Below, piece after piece: positions 46,580 to 55,426 of a stretch of DNA of 64,000 bases (position 1 is its first letter; every line of letters starts with the position of its first letter). Source of the stretch: Mangrovibacter plantisponsor (GTDB lineage: Bacteria > Pseudomonadota > Gammaproteobacteria > Enterobacterales > Enterobacteriaceae); assembly GCF_003182475.1 (NCBI RefSeq), contig NZ_QGTS01000003.1:118876-182875 (forward strand), in the 5' to 3' direction. The notes under the pieces are model-generated. The model worked only from the letters and a program-made list of their open reading frames with translations, made no database searches and was not told where the DNA came from. The translations under genes were made by a program, and so were the position numbers.

Positions 46580-47239
46580 TTAATGGTTAACCCGCGCCAG
46601 CATAAAACCATCCCATCCCTTGATCCCTGTGGTTTGTAGAGCCGTGGCGGTTAATCTTCCCGATTGCCCTGCGTCCTGCAAAAATGCCTGTATACCCTGA
46701 ACATGGGGATCGGGGTGTTGTGCATCGGTAATTGCGCCGTTGCGCACCACGTTGTCGCCAAAAATCAGTGTGCCAGGGCGCGACAGCCGTAGTGCCCAGT
46801 CTAAATAGGCCGGGTTGTTGCGCTTGTCTGCGTCTATAAAAATAAAATCAAATGGCGGTTGCTGAGCCAGATTCGGCAGCGACTCCAGCGCCGGGCCAAT
46901 GATAATTTCTGTTTTGCCAGTAACACCGGCTAAATCAATATTCTGTTGTGCAATACGCCCGTGGTGCGGGTCAAATTCGAGGCTGACAATTTTACCGCCT
47001 TCAGGTAATGCTCTTGCCATCCAGATAGCACTGTAGCCACCCAGAGTGCCGATTTCCAGAACACGTTGTGCACCAGAAATAGTAATCAGCATCGCAAGAA
47101 ATTGTCCCTGGGCTGGGGAAACGTCAATGGCAGGCAGGCCTGCCTGTTGGTTATTTTTCAACACCCGTTCCAGTATCTCATCTTGCGGCAGTAACGCTGA
47201 CATTAACCAGTTATCTACAGCTGACCACTGTTCTTGCAT
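46580..47239 (-). CDS. Class I SAM-dependent O-methyltransferase (COMT-like)
   Basis: Predicted cation-dependent O-methyltransferase of the catechol/caffeoyl-CoA family. It has 219 residues. SAM binding: VLEIGTLGGYSAIWMARALP (about residues 61-80) and acidic IVSLEFDP; the metal and catalytic Asp lie in FIFIDADKRNNPAYLDWAL, then GDNVVRNG. The substrate is unknown. It sits between hrpA and an MFS gene, both on the minus strand with the latter; not present at this place in E. coli. Confidence 0.9.
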   Translation of the reverse strand: MQEQWSAVDNWLMSALLPQDEILERVLKNNQQAGLPAIDVSPAQGQFLAMLITISGAQRVLEIGTLGGYSAIWMARALPEGGKIVSLEFDPHHGRIAQQNIDLAGVTGKTEIIIGPALESLPNLAQQPPFDFIFIDADKRNNPAYLDWALRLSRPGTLIFGDNVVRNGAITDAQHPDPHVQGIQAFLQDAGQSGRLTATALQTTGIKGWDGFMLARVNH

Positions 47240-47398
47240 TGTTCACCTCGCAGGGATTAACCTAACAAAAATTCAACAACCACTATACATAAAAATAATG
47301 AAGAACAGTGACATCGTAATTACCATCCAGGCTGAGTCTGCAACCAGCTACGATGCCCTGGCATTTTAACCACGCGCCGCGCAGTGGCGGCACGGCAG

Positions 47399-48721
47399 CT
47401 AAGATAGCGACTCTGGTTCTGTATGCAGAGCTCCGCAATGCCTGGAGCGGGTGGCAGCATAAATGGCGACCAGTGAAATAAGCACGGTAATGCCCAGGTA
47501 AATAGCGACAGGCTGCCAGTCACCGCCTGATTGCGCGAGAAGCGCGGTGGCTATGAGTGGCGCAGTGCCACCTGCCAGTGCCGCACCAAGTTGGTACCCC
47601 AGCGTAATCCCCGTATAACGCACATTTGCGTCAAAAATCTCTGAGCACAGTGTGCCGAGCACTGCCGTGACCGGCGCCCACAAAATACCGAACGCAATTA
47701 CCGTAGCAACCACAATACCCCAGGTGGTGTGGGTATTGAGCAACATAAACCAGGGCACAATAAAAATTCCCAACATGATAACGCTGACGGTATACATGCG
47801 CGCCCGGCCAATTTTGTCCGAAAGCAAACCCATCAACGGAATCATCACTGTGGCGACTAATGCCCCGAGTGTGACGGCTTCCAGTGTCTGGGATTTTTCA
47901 TAGGTAAGAATGCCGGTGGCATAGCTAACCACAAACGTTGAAAAAATATAAAATGGTGCCGTTTCCACTACCTTCAACCCGGCAGCGATTAACACTTGTC
48001 TCCAGTGGTATTTCAGTGTTTCACGTAATGGGGTCTTACTAAGTTTCCCTGACTGTTTGACTGCTTTGAAATCAGGTGTCTCATCAATATCTTTCCGGAT
48101 CCAAAGCCCCAACAGCACCAGTACGGCACTTAAAATAAACGGAATTCGCCATCCCCACGCCAGAAATTGCTCTTCGCTGAATAAGGTCATCAGAGATACC
48201 ATGAATGTCGCCATCAACATGCCAATGGTGACCCCAGCCTGAGGAATACTGCCAAAGAAACCTTTACGCGATGCAGGTGCGTATTCGTAGGCCAGTAACA
48301 ATGCGCCACCCCATTCACCACCAATACCCATTCCCTGAATAATCCGCAATAAAATCAGTAAGGCTGGAGCCCACAAACCAATACTGTTGTAGTCCGGCAG
48401 TAAACCAATCATTACCGTGGCACCTCCCATAAGAGAAAGGGTCAGTACCAGCGTCTTTTTGCGCCCGATTCGGTCGCCAATATGTGCAAACACTACGCCG
48501 CCAATTGGGCGAATGAAGAAGGTGAGTGAGAAAGACAACCAGGCAAGCATCATCCCGATAACGGGATCCACCATGGGAAAGAATAATTTGTTAAATACCA
48601 GTGCGGCTGCCGTGCCATAAAGAAAATAATCGAACCATTCAATTGCGCTACCAGTCAGGCTGGCAATCAGCACCTTTTTGTTTTTCCGTAAAATCGTGGT
48701 GCTGCTTTCATGTGTAACCAT
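47399..48721 (-). CDS. MHS-family MFS proton symporter (YhjE/ShiA-like)
   Basis: Twelve-helix transporter of the metabolite:proton symporter family, which includes carriers for shikimate, alpha-ketoglutarate and proline/betaine; the substrate here cannot be predicted. The start ATG 48719-48721 follows GAGG and gives 440 residues; two other Met codons upstream are close but have poorer spacing. MFS loop motifs are clear: GDRIGRKKTL (loop 2-3) and SDKIGRARM (loop 8-9), with GIGGEWGGA in helix 5. Confidence 0.88.
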   Translation of the reverse strand: MVTHESSTTILRKNKKVLIASLTGSAIEWFDYFLYGTAAALVFNKLFFPMVDPVIGMMLAWLSFSLTFFIRPIGGVVFAHIGDRIGRKKTLVLTLSLMGGATVMIGLLPDYNSIGLWAPALLILLRIIQGMGIGGEWGGALLLAYEYAPASRKGFFGSIPQAGVTIGMLMATFMVSLMTLFSEEQFLAWGWRIPFILSAVLVLLGLWIRKDIDETPDFKAVKQSGKLSKTPLRETLKYHWRQVLIAAGLKVVETAPFYIFSTFVVSYATGILTYEKSQTLEAVTLGALVATVMIPLMGLLSDKIGRARMYTVSVIMLGIFIVPWFMLLNTHTTWGIVVATVIAFGILWAPVTAVLGTLCSEIFDANVRYTGITLGYQLGAALAGGTAPLIATALLAQSGGDWQPVAIYLGITVLISLVAIYAATRSRHCGALHTEPESLS

Positions 48722-49112
48722 AAACATCCTCGCCACGTGAATGAAGTAATACAAAGTACAACCACTGGCCTGTTTAGCCCGGTGCGACTCTGTGTGAAAT
48801 ATTTGTTAACGCTTTAGCAAATTAGGTATGTAAAAATGATTAATCAAGTTATCTGAATGTTAATTTCAGTGAGAAAGTGAAAAACAGTGGCGATAAATTT
48901 TGTTTAAATGTGTCAGCAGGTAACTAAATTCTTAAAAAGAATTAAAAATCAGGGGTTGATCCAGGTGCAACCTGGTATTTTTTGGAGGATTCTGGCTTTT
49001 TTACTCGTAAAAAGAATAAGATGGCACAAGCATGGTTTTGGGGTGAAGTGATCGGTTATGCCGAATAATTCATCGTCCTCATTACCGGGACAAACAGCGC
49101 AGGAGAGAATCA
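48722..49112. other. Intergenic region MFS gene-ydcF
   Basis: No protein gene seen. It holds an AT-rich inverted repeat (48927-48943) and a small plus-strand terminator-like hairpin (48961-48983), which suggests a short untranslated RNA or a leader upstream of ydcF. Confidence 0.4.
48961..48983 (+). terminator. Terminator-like hairpin upstream of ydcF
   Basis: CCAGGT-GCA-ACCTGG (6-bp stem) followed by TATTTTTT on the plus strand. No protein-coding gene precedes it on that strand; it may end a short RNA or act as an attenuator. Confidence 0.4.
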
Positions 49113-49925
49113 TTGGAAGCATCTTCAGGCAGCGTTATGGCAGCACATGGCAAAAATTACAATATGGTTGAAGACCTTAACCTGGTCAGTAACTGGCTTG
49201 CCCAGCGGGATACTGATATTGATAGATCACGTTCTTCAATAGTTGTACTGGCTGGCAATGCTGTATTGCCAGTTATTGAGCATGCTTTTCATCAGGCCCG
49301 TGAATTACAGGCACTCTTGCTGATAACCGGTGGTGTCGGCCATTCTACGGGGTGGTTATATCAGGCGGTGCAGCAAAGCTCTTGCTACCAGCACATTCAT
49401 ACTGGCGGGCGTACCGAAGCATCAGTGATTGGTGAAATGGCAGCCACCGTTGCTGGCCTGCCGCCCGAGCAAATATTACTCGAATGTGAGGCGACCAACT
49501 GCGGTGAAAATGTTGATTTTTCGTGGCGTTTAATGCAATTACGCGGCCTGGCACCACAGCAACTGGTTGTGGTTCAGGACCCAACCATGCAACGGCGTAC
49601 AATGGCTACATTTGCCCGCCTGAAAAACCAGGTTTCCATCCTGCCAGACTGTGTGTCATCGCCAGGGTTTGTGCCCAGGTTAACCGGCCAATGCGAAGAT
49701 ATTGCATTTGAAAATGAAGCCACAGGCTTATGGCCGGTTCACCGTTTTATTGAGCTGACCATGGGGGAACTGCCACGCCTGTATGATGACAACAATGGCT
49801 ATGGGCCCGCAGGTAAAGGTTTTATTGCCCATGTGCCTCTGCCTGAAGAAATCATGCTAGCGTGGCAACGTTTATCTGCCTGCGAGCCTCTGCGGGGCAT
49901 GCTTGCTGCACGCAAACTTGCATAG
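49113..49925 (+). CDS. ydcF: YdcF family protein (DUF218, SAM-binding in E. coli)
   Basis: E. coli YdcF binds S-adenosylmethionine but has no proven activity. This protein has 270 residues from TTG 49113 (266 in E. coli). The TTG is preferred because AGGAGA lies six bases before it, while the in-frame ATG codons at 49137 and 49164 lack a ribosome site. DUF218 hallmarks are present: VVLAGNAVLPVI, LLITGGVGHSTG, CEATNCGENVDFS and VVQDPTMQRRTMATF. Confidence 0.9.
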   Translation: MEASSGSVMAAHGKNYNMVEDLNLVSNWLAQRDTDIDRSRSSIVVLAGNAVLPVIEHAFHQARELQALLLITGGVGHSTGWLYQAVQQSSCYQHIHTGGRTEASVIGEMAATVAGLPPEQILLECEATNCGENVDFSWRLMQLRGLAPQQLVVVQDPTMQRRTMATFARLKNQVSILPDCVSSPGFVPRLTGQCEDIAFENEATGLWPVHRFIELTMGELPRLYDDNNGYGPAGKGFIAHVPLPEEIMLAWQRLSACEPLRGMLAARKLA

Positions 49926-49927
49926 CA

Positions 49928-50839
49928 TCACGGGTATTGTGCTTCGACCCAGTTCATGAGCAGTTCAGGCCAGCTTTGGGCTGGTAAATCAAGGCAACCG
50001 CGAATACCAAAACCATGCTGCCCTTGTTGGAAGATATGCATTTCGGCAGGAACCTTGTGGGCAAGTAACGCCTGAAACATGAGCAGGCTGTTTGCGACAG
50101 GCACCGAAGGGTCATCAGCAGCATGGGCAAGAAATACGGGGGGCATATCATCACGAACCTGTAATTCCAGTGAATGGTGTTGCCGCCAGAGTGGCTCGGG
50201 AGTTGCGCCCAGTAAAGCACGGGCTGAACCCGGGTGAGTTAACGCTGCATCCATGGTAATAACCGGGTACATCAGCGCAGCGAAATCCGGGCGTGCACTG
50301 AGGCTGTCTGCTTCATCCATTGCCGGGTAAGCAGGGTAGTCAAAGTGTGTTGCAAGGCTGCCGGCAAGGTGCCCCCCGGCAGAAAAGCCAAGAACACCAA
50401 TACGTTGTGCATTTAACCCCCACGCTGGTGAGCGTGTGCGAATAACCCTGATGGCACGTTGAATGTCTGCAAGTGGCGCCAGGCTGGCTTCACTGTGGCC
50501 GCCATCGGGCATGCGGTAGGTCATGACAAACAATGTATACCCTTGTGCTGTAAAGCGTGCTGCCAGGTCGCTGCCTTCTTTATCAACCACCACACGGTTA
50601 TAACCACCACCGGGTGCCACTAATAGTGCAACCCCATTAGGCTCCTTTGGCCGCCAGGCGCTGATGAGTGGCGCCCTGATTCCAGTTGCGGCACGGTCAG
50701 GCAAACTGGCGAGTGTACTGCGTTCAGTAAGAACATAGTGCGCCGGGCTGGTATGTGCGCCCGGTGCTTCGCCCGCAGGCCAGATGGTAAATGTTTCGTC
50801 TGGCTCCAGGCGCGCTATAGTTTGGTAATCAGGGGGCAT
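49928..50839 (-). CDS. Alpha/beta hydrolase (acetyl-esterase/xylanase-esterase type)
   Basis: Predicted carboxylesterase of the bacterial acetylxylan-esterase-like group. The start ATG 50837-50839 follows AAGGA and gives 303 residues; a longer frame to 50896 lacks support. The oxyanion and nucleophile motifs are APGGGYNRV and GFSAGGH, the acid Asp is in AADDPSVP, and the His in GQHGFG. No signal peptide is seen, so it is probably cytoplasmic. Convergent with ydcF two bases away. Confidence 0.88.
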   Translation of the reverse strand: MPPDYQTIARLEPDETFTIWPAGEAPGAHTSPAHYVLTERSTLASLPDRAATGIRAPLISAWRPKEPNGVALLVAPGGGYNRVVVDKEGSDLAARFTAQGYTLFVMTYRMPDGGHSEASLAPLADIQRAIRVIRTRSPAWGLNAQRIGVLGFSAGGHLAGSLATHFDYPAYPAMDEADSLSARPDFAALMYPVITMDAALTHPGSARALLGATPEPLWRQHHSLELQVRDDMPPVFLAHAADDPSVPVANSLLMFQALLAHKVPAEMHIFQQGQHGFGIRGCLDLPAQSWPELLMNWVEAQYP

Positions 50840-51022
50840 ATGTGTCCTTCTCAAAGCATAACTTGTGCTCTCAACGGGTAAACAACAGCTTACCACTAAC
50901 CCTGAAACGGTTGTTACTTATGCAAAACACCGTTTTTTCGCACTGAAAGCAAAGAAAAACTAATGAATTCTTAATGCGTAATCAGTATGTTGAACACTTC
51001 ACTGAATATTGAGGATGTCGTT

Positions 51023-51556
51023 ATGCGTGGAAAGTACAGTTCGGTTCAGATAACGCTGCACTGGCTGGTTTTCTTATTGGTGATTATCGCTTACTGCTCC
51101 ATGGAGTTGCGGGGCTTCTTCCCGCGGAGTTTCCGTCCCGTACTCAGCAGTCTGCACTATGGTTCAGGGATCCTTGTTATGGTGCTGATGGTAGCGCGCC
51201 TCGCCGGGCGGGCCATCTGGCCAACCCCACCGATTGAGCCTAAACCATCGCCCATGGTGACGGGGTTATCTCACCTGGCACACCTGGTGCTGTACCTGAT
51301 GTTTATCGCACTGCCGCTATTAGGTGTTATTTATCGTTACTATCGCGGTAATGACTGGGCGATTTTCGGCCTGCCCATGCCAGTCTCCGCCACACCGAAT
51401 GAAGATTTCGCCTGGCAGGTAAAAGATATCCATGAGCTGGTGGCAACTGTCGGCTATTATATTATTGGTCTCCATGCCGCTGCCGCACTTGCGCACCATT
51501 ATTTCTGGAAAGACAACACGTTGTTGCGCATGATGCCGCGTAAAAAATCCAGTTAA
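51023..51556 (+). CDS. cybB: Superoxide-oxidising cytochrome b561 CybB
   Basis: Di-haem inner-membrane protein that oxidises superoxide in the periplasm and passes electrons to ubiquinone (E. coli SOO/CybB). ATG 51023 with TGAGG upstream gives 177 residues (176 in E. coli). Four transmembrane helices are visible; haem-ligand histidines lie in ITLHWLVF, SSLHYGSG, HLAHLVLY and IGLHAAAALAHHYF. The C-terminus NTLLRMMPRKKSS matches E. coli. Confidence 0.95.
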   Translation: MRGKYSSVQITLHWLVFLLVIIAYCSMELRGFFPRSFRPVLSSLHYGSGILVMVLMVARLAGRAIWPTPPIEPKPSPMVTGLSHLAHLVLYLMFIALPLLGVIYRYYRGNDWAIFGLPMPVSATPNEDFAWQVKDIHELVATVGYYIIGLHAAAALAHHYFWKDNTLLRMMPRKKSS

Positions 51557-51565
51557 TCACCTCTG

Positions 51566-51606
51566 AAACCTGCCGCTGCACACTGGCAAATCGGTGGCAG
51601 GTTTTT
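51566..51606 (+). terminator. Terminator downstream of cybB
   Basis: AAACCTGCC (51566-51574) pairs with GGCAGGTTT (51596-51604), followed by more T. The loop of about 21 bases is long but can fold further. Confidence 0.65.
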
Positions 51607-51853
51607 CCTGAAGCATTCTCTCGTTCTTTTCTGCGACCCAGACTGTAAACCTGGTTAAATACTCTGTCTGTCCGATACCCGCTGCGCGGTTTGTGGGCTA
51701 TACACACAGTGTGAACTGCGCTACAAAACAGCACGGGTGTAAATAATCTATCCGGGCGAAAAACATAAAGAAAAACGAGTGACAGGCGATAAAGCTTGTG
51801 AGAAAAAGTTTTTATTTTACTAATTACAATACCTGGAACAGGGGCCATCTTAC

Positions 51854-53497
51854 ATGAGCCACAAGCGACTGAGTGATTTTGTCTATCGCCATTTTATTGA
51901 GCAAGTAAAGGATTACGCCATTTACATGTTGAATCCTGACGGAACGGTCGCCAGCTGGAATGAAGGTGCAAACCGGGCAAAAGGTTACAGTAGCGATGAA
52001 ATCGTCGGCCAGTATTACGGTATTTTCCACAGTGAACAGGACCGCAATGCGGGTTTGCCACAACGTAACCTTCAACTGGCTTTAGAACATGGTCAGTATG
52101 AAGGAGAAGGCTGGCGCTACCGAAAAGATGGTTCCCGTTTCTGGGCTCATGTGGTTATCGACCCGATTTACGATGAAGAAGGTGTGCATCTTGGCTTTGC
52201 CAAAATCACCCGGGACGTTAGCGAACAAAAAGAGATCAACGACAAAATCTCCTGGATGGCGCGGTACGATGCACTAACCGGCCTGCCAAACCGTGTTGAG
52301 TTTTTCTCGTTTGTCGAACAGTTACTGAACAATAGCGAATACCAGCGTATTGCGGTTTGCACTATTGATTTGGATAAGTTCAAAGATATAAACGATATCG
52401 AAGGCCACCATATCGGCGACCAGCTCTTACAACGAGTTGCCGCACAAACCCTCAAAATACTGGGTAAAGACGAAATTGTTGCCCGTTTTGGCGGTGATGA
52501 GTTTGTTGCGGTAAAAGGTTACAACAACCGCCTGGAAGCACGCGCGTTCACTTCCCGCTTATATGCCTGTTTTTCCGGGTTGCAAAAATTTGCCACAACC
52601 GAATTTTCTGTGTCGGCCAGCATGGGCGTTGCGGTTTACCCTGATGATGCAACGGATATTAAAAAGCTCCTCAGTAATTCAGACCTTGCAATGTACCGGG
52701 CAAAGCAGGCTACGGACGTGAAAATATGCTGGTATGAAAAAGACATGGATGAAGAAACACGTTATCGCAATATGCTGGCAGGCGATATCCGCAAGGGCAT
52801 TAAAGAAGGGCAGTTCTATCTGCATTACCAGGAAAAACGCGCCATCAAAGATAAAGAGATTTCAGGTTATGAGGCACTGTTACGCTGGAATCATCCACGC
52901 CTTGGGCCGGTTTCACCCGATGTTTTTATCCCTATCGCTGAAGAAAGTGGCGCGATTGTTCCATTAGGCTACTGGGTGATAAGTACCGTATGCCAGGAAG
53001 CGATGGAAAGGCAAATTAATAAGAAAATATCTATCAATATTTCACCAGTGCAATTACGCCACCCCAACTTTATTGAGCGAGTACGCACATTGTTGCAACG
53101 TTCTGCTTACCCAATGAGCTTGCTGGAATTCGAAGTAACGGAAACCGCGTTTATTGTTAATAAGAAGCTTACATTCAATGTGTTGCATCAGTTTCAAAAA
53201 ATGGGAATAAGTATTGCGCTGGATGATTTCGGTACTGGATATTCTTCTTTGAGTACTCTGCGGGAGTTCCAGTTTGATGTGATAAAACTGGATAAAAGCT
53301 TTCTCAATAACGTTGAGAAAAGCTATGAAGCACGTTCTTTTGTGCGAGCCATCATTTCACTGGGTAACTCCATCAATACGCCACTGATTGCCGAGGGCGT
53401 AGAAACTGCTGAGCAATTACGCATTCTGGAGGAAGAAGGGTGTAGTGAGATCCAGGGCTTTTTATTTGGTAAACCGACAGACATAGACCATTTATAA
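51854..53497 (+). CDS. PAS-GGDEF-EAL cyclic-di-GMP protein
   Basis: Composite sensor/turnover protein without membrane helices; 547 residues. An N-terminal PAS domain (about 10-128; IYMLNPDGTVASWNEGANR and the PAC motif RKDGSRFW) is followed by GGDEF (about 132-300) and EAL (about 308-547). The cyclase loop GGDEF is intact (213-217); the I-site position reads GKDE, not RxxD. The EAL motif (340-342), DDFG (457-460) and AEGVET are intact, so phosphodiesterase activity is likely. The gene lies between cybB and the chemoreceptor gene where E. coli has ydcA and hok/mok genes. Confidence 0.92.
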   Translation: MSHKRLSDFVYRHFIEQVKDYAIYMLNPDGTVASWNEGANRAKGYSSDEIVGQYYGIFHSEQDRNAGLPQRNLQLALEHGQYEGEGWRYRKDGSRFWAHVVIDPIYDEEGVHLGFAKITRDVSEQKEINDKISWMARYDALTGLPNRVEFFSFVEQLLNNSEYQRIAVCTIDLDKFKDINDIEGHHIGDQLLQRVAAQTLKILGKDEIVARFGGDEFVAVKGYNNRLEARAFTSRLYACFSGLQKFATTEFSVSASMGVAVYPDDATDIKKLLSNSDLAMYRAKQATDVKICWYEKDMDEETRYRNMLAGDIRKGIKEGQFYLHYQEKRAIKDKEISGYEALLRWNHPRLGPVSPDVFIPIAEESGAIVPLGYWVISTVCQEAMERQINKKISINISPVQLRHPNFIERVRTLLQRSAYPMSLLEFEVTETAFIVNKKLTFNVLHQFQKMGISIALDDFGTGYSSLSTLREFQFDVIKLDKSFLNNVEKSYEARSFVRAIISLGNSINTPLIAEGVETAEQLRILEEEGCSEIQGFLFGKPTDIDHL

Positions 53498-53666
53498 CGC
53501 ACTTTGCATTCCTCTGTTTTCCTCTCGCCGGGAAAGTGTGATCCTCCCGGCATAATCTTGTTAACGCTACGCAAAATGTCTTTTAAGGCGTAATAAAACG
53601 GCTACGGATGCCGATGTCATTGGTATTGCTTTCTTTGTACCCCTTATAAATTTAAAGAGAGTTATT

Positions 53667-55370
53667 ATGGAAAGGGCAACGACATCTGCACAAACTATAT
53701 CCGGGTCTGTTCGTTTCTGGCACCACATCCGTCTGGTTCCCCTCTTTTCCGCCATTCTGGGCGGGGTGTTACTACTGTTTGCTTTATGTATCGGTCTTGC
53801 TGGCTATTTCCTGGTTCAGGGTAATAGCTCACTCAGTGATGTGACCGATGAAATACAGGTGCGCATGGGCATCTCCAACAGCTCCAACCACCTGCGTACC
53901 GCCCGTATTTTATTAATTCATGCCGGGGCGGCCGGGCGTGTCGCAGATATGGATGTCATGAGCAAAGATATTGCTGATGCAGAAGCGCGTATTAAAAAAG
54001 CTCAGGAAGGGTTTGCTGTTTACATGGACCGCCGGTCGAAAACACCGCAAGACACCGCACTGGATGGCGCACTGAAAACCCGTTTTGACGACTATGTCGA
54101 AAAGGGCATGAAGCCAATGATCAAATATGCCAAAAATGGCATGTTTGAAGCGATTATCACCCAGGAGAATGAACAACTGCGCAAACTGGATGATGACTAT
54201 AATGAGGTTTTGCTGAAGGCGATTGCCATTCGTACTGCGCGCTCCCAGCAACTTAACGCTATGGCGCATCACGATACAAATATTGGTCTGATGGTGATGG
54301 GGGGCGCTTTTGTGCTGGCTTTATTTATGACAGCTATGACCTTCATCATGTTGCGAAAAATAGTGATACAACCCTTGCAACGTGCTGTTAAGCGAATTGA
54401 GGCTATTGACGCTGGCGACCTCACACAACCAGAAGAATTAACCAGCCGCAGTGAGATTGGCATGCTCAACAAACATTTGCAACACATGCAGCAATCTCTG
54501 GTGAGAACTGTCACCACTGTGCGTGATGGCGCCAGTGGCATTTACCAGGGCACCAGTGATATCTCTGCCGGCAACGTCGATTTAGCTTCACGAACTGAGC
54601 AACAGGCAGCCGCTATTGAACAAACTGCCGCCAGCATGGAGCAACTGACGGCAACCGTGAAGCAAAATGCGGAAAACGCGCACCATGCAAGCAAACTGGC
54701 TGGAGAGGCCTCACAAAAGGCCTCGCACGGTGGGCAGATTGTTACCGGTGTGGTTTCTACCATGAACAATATTTCAGCCAGTTCACGGAAAATCTCAGAA
54801 ATCACATCGGTTATTAATAGCATCGCGTTTCAGACCAATATTCTGGCACTGAATGCCGCCGTTGAAGCTGCGCGTGCAGGAGAGCAGGGGCGTGGGTTCT
54901 CTGTGGTAGCCAGTGAAGTTCGTACTCTTGCACAACGCAGTGCACAGGCGGCCAAAGAAATTGAGAACCTGATTAATGAATCTGTTTCACTCATTGAACA
55001 GGGTTCCGGTGAAGTGCGGGAAGCAGGCAGTACCATGACTGGTATTGTAGAGTCGGTGAAAAGCGTGACTGGCATTATGCAGGAAATAGCTTCTGCATCT
55101 GATGAACAAAGCCGCGGTATAGAACAGGTAGGCCAGGCTATTACTGAAATGGATAATGCCACACAGCAAAACTCAGCTCTGGTGCAGGAGGCATCAGCCG
55201 CAGCCCGTTCACTTGAAGAACAGGCCGCGATACTGTCTCAGGCTGTCGGTATCTTCCGGTTATCTGGTGACAGCCACAGTGAGCGTACTGCGCCCGGGCG
55301 GGCGAAAAAAACGCAGGCCGCATTACCACAGGCTTCATCAACTGGTCAGGAGAACTGGGAGACGTTTTAA
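53667..55370 (+). CDS. trg: Methyl-accepting chemotaxis protein, Trg-like
   Basis: Inner-membrane chemoreceptor; E. coli Trg senses ribose- and galactose-binding proteins. The N-terminal region ([15 protein letters not shown]) and position before ydcI fit trg. It has 567 residues: TM1 (about 27-50), periplasmic four-helix domain (55-205), TM2 (about 208-230), HAMP (230-283) and the signalling domain with the conserved tip around [20 protein letters not shown]. The C-terminus is NWETF, the CheR/CheB tether of high-abundance receptors, which E. coli Trg lacks. No Che genes are nearby. Confidence 0.9.
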   Translation: MERATTSAQTISGSVRFWHHIRLVPLFSAILGGVLLLFALCIGLAGYFLVQGNSSLSDVTDEIQVRMGISNSSNHLRTARILLIHAGAAGRVADMDVMSKDIADAEARIKKAQEGFAVYMDRRSKTPQDTALDGALKTRFDDYVEKGMKPMIKYAKNGMFEAIITQENEQLRKLDDDYNEVLLKAIAIRTARSQQLNAMAHHDTNIGLMVMGGAFVLALFMTAMTFIMLRKIVIQPLQRAVKRIEAIDAGDLTQPEELTSRSEIGMLNKHLQHMQQSLVRTVTTVRDGASGIYQGTSDISAGNVDLASRTEQQAAAIEQTAASMEQLTATVKQNAENAHHASKLAGEASQKASHGGQIVTGVVSTMNNISASSRKISEITSVINSIAFQTNILALNAAVEAARAGEQGRGFSVVASEVRTLAQRSAQAAKEIENLINESVSLIEQGSGEVREAGSTMTGIVESVKSVTGIMQEIASASDEQSRGIEQVGQAITEMDNATQQNSALVQEASAAARSLEEQAAILSQAVGIFRLSGDSHSERTAPGRAKKTQAALPQASSTGQENWETF

Positions 55371-55426
55371 CACTGCTCGCCATTAGCTGAATACAACCCA
55401 CAAGCAGATGCCTGTGGGTTGTTTAT

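Noticed and set aside
54542-55162. Minus-strand ORFs of 93 and 110 residues inside the chemoreceptor gene
   Set aside because: Ala/Ser/Thr-rich mirror readings of the coiled-coil signalling domain.
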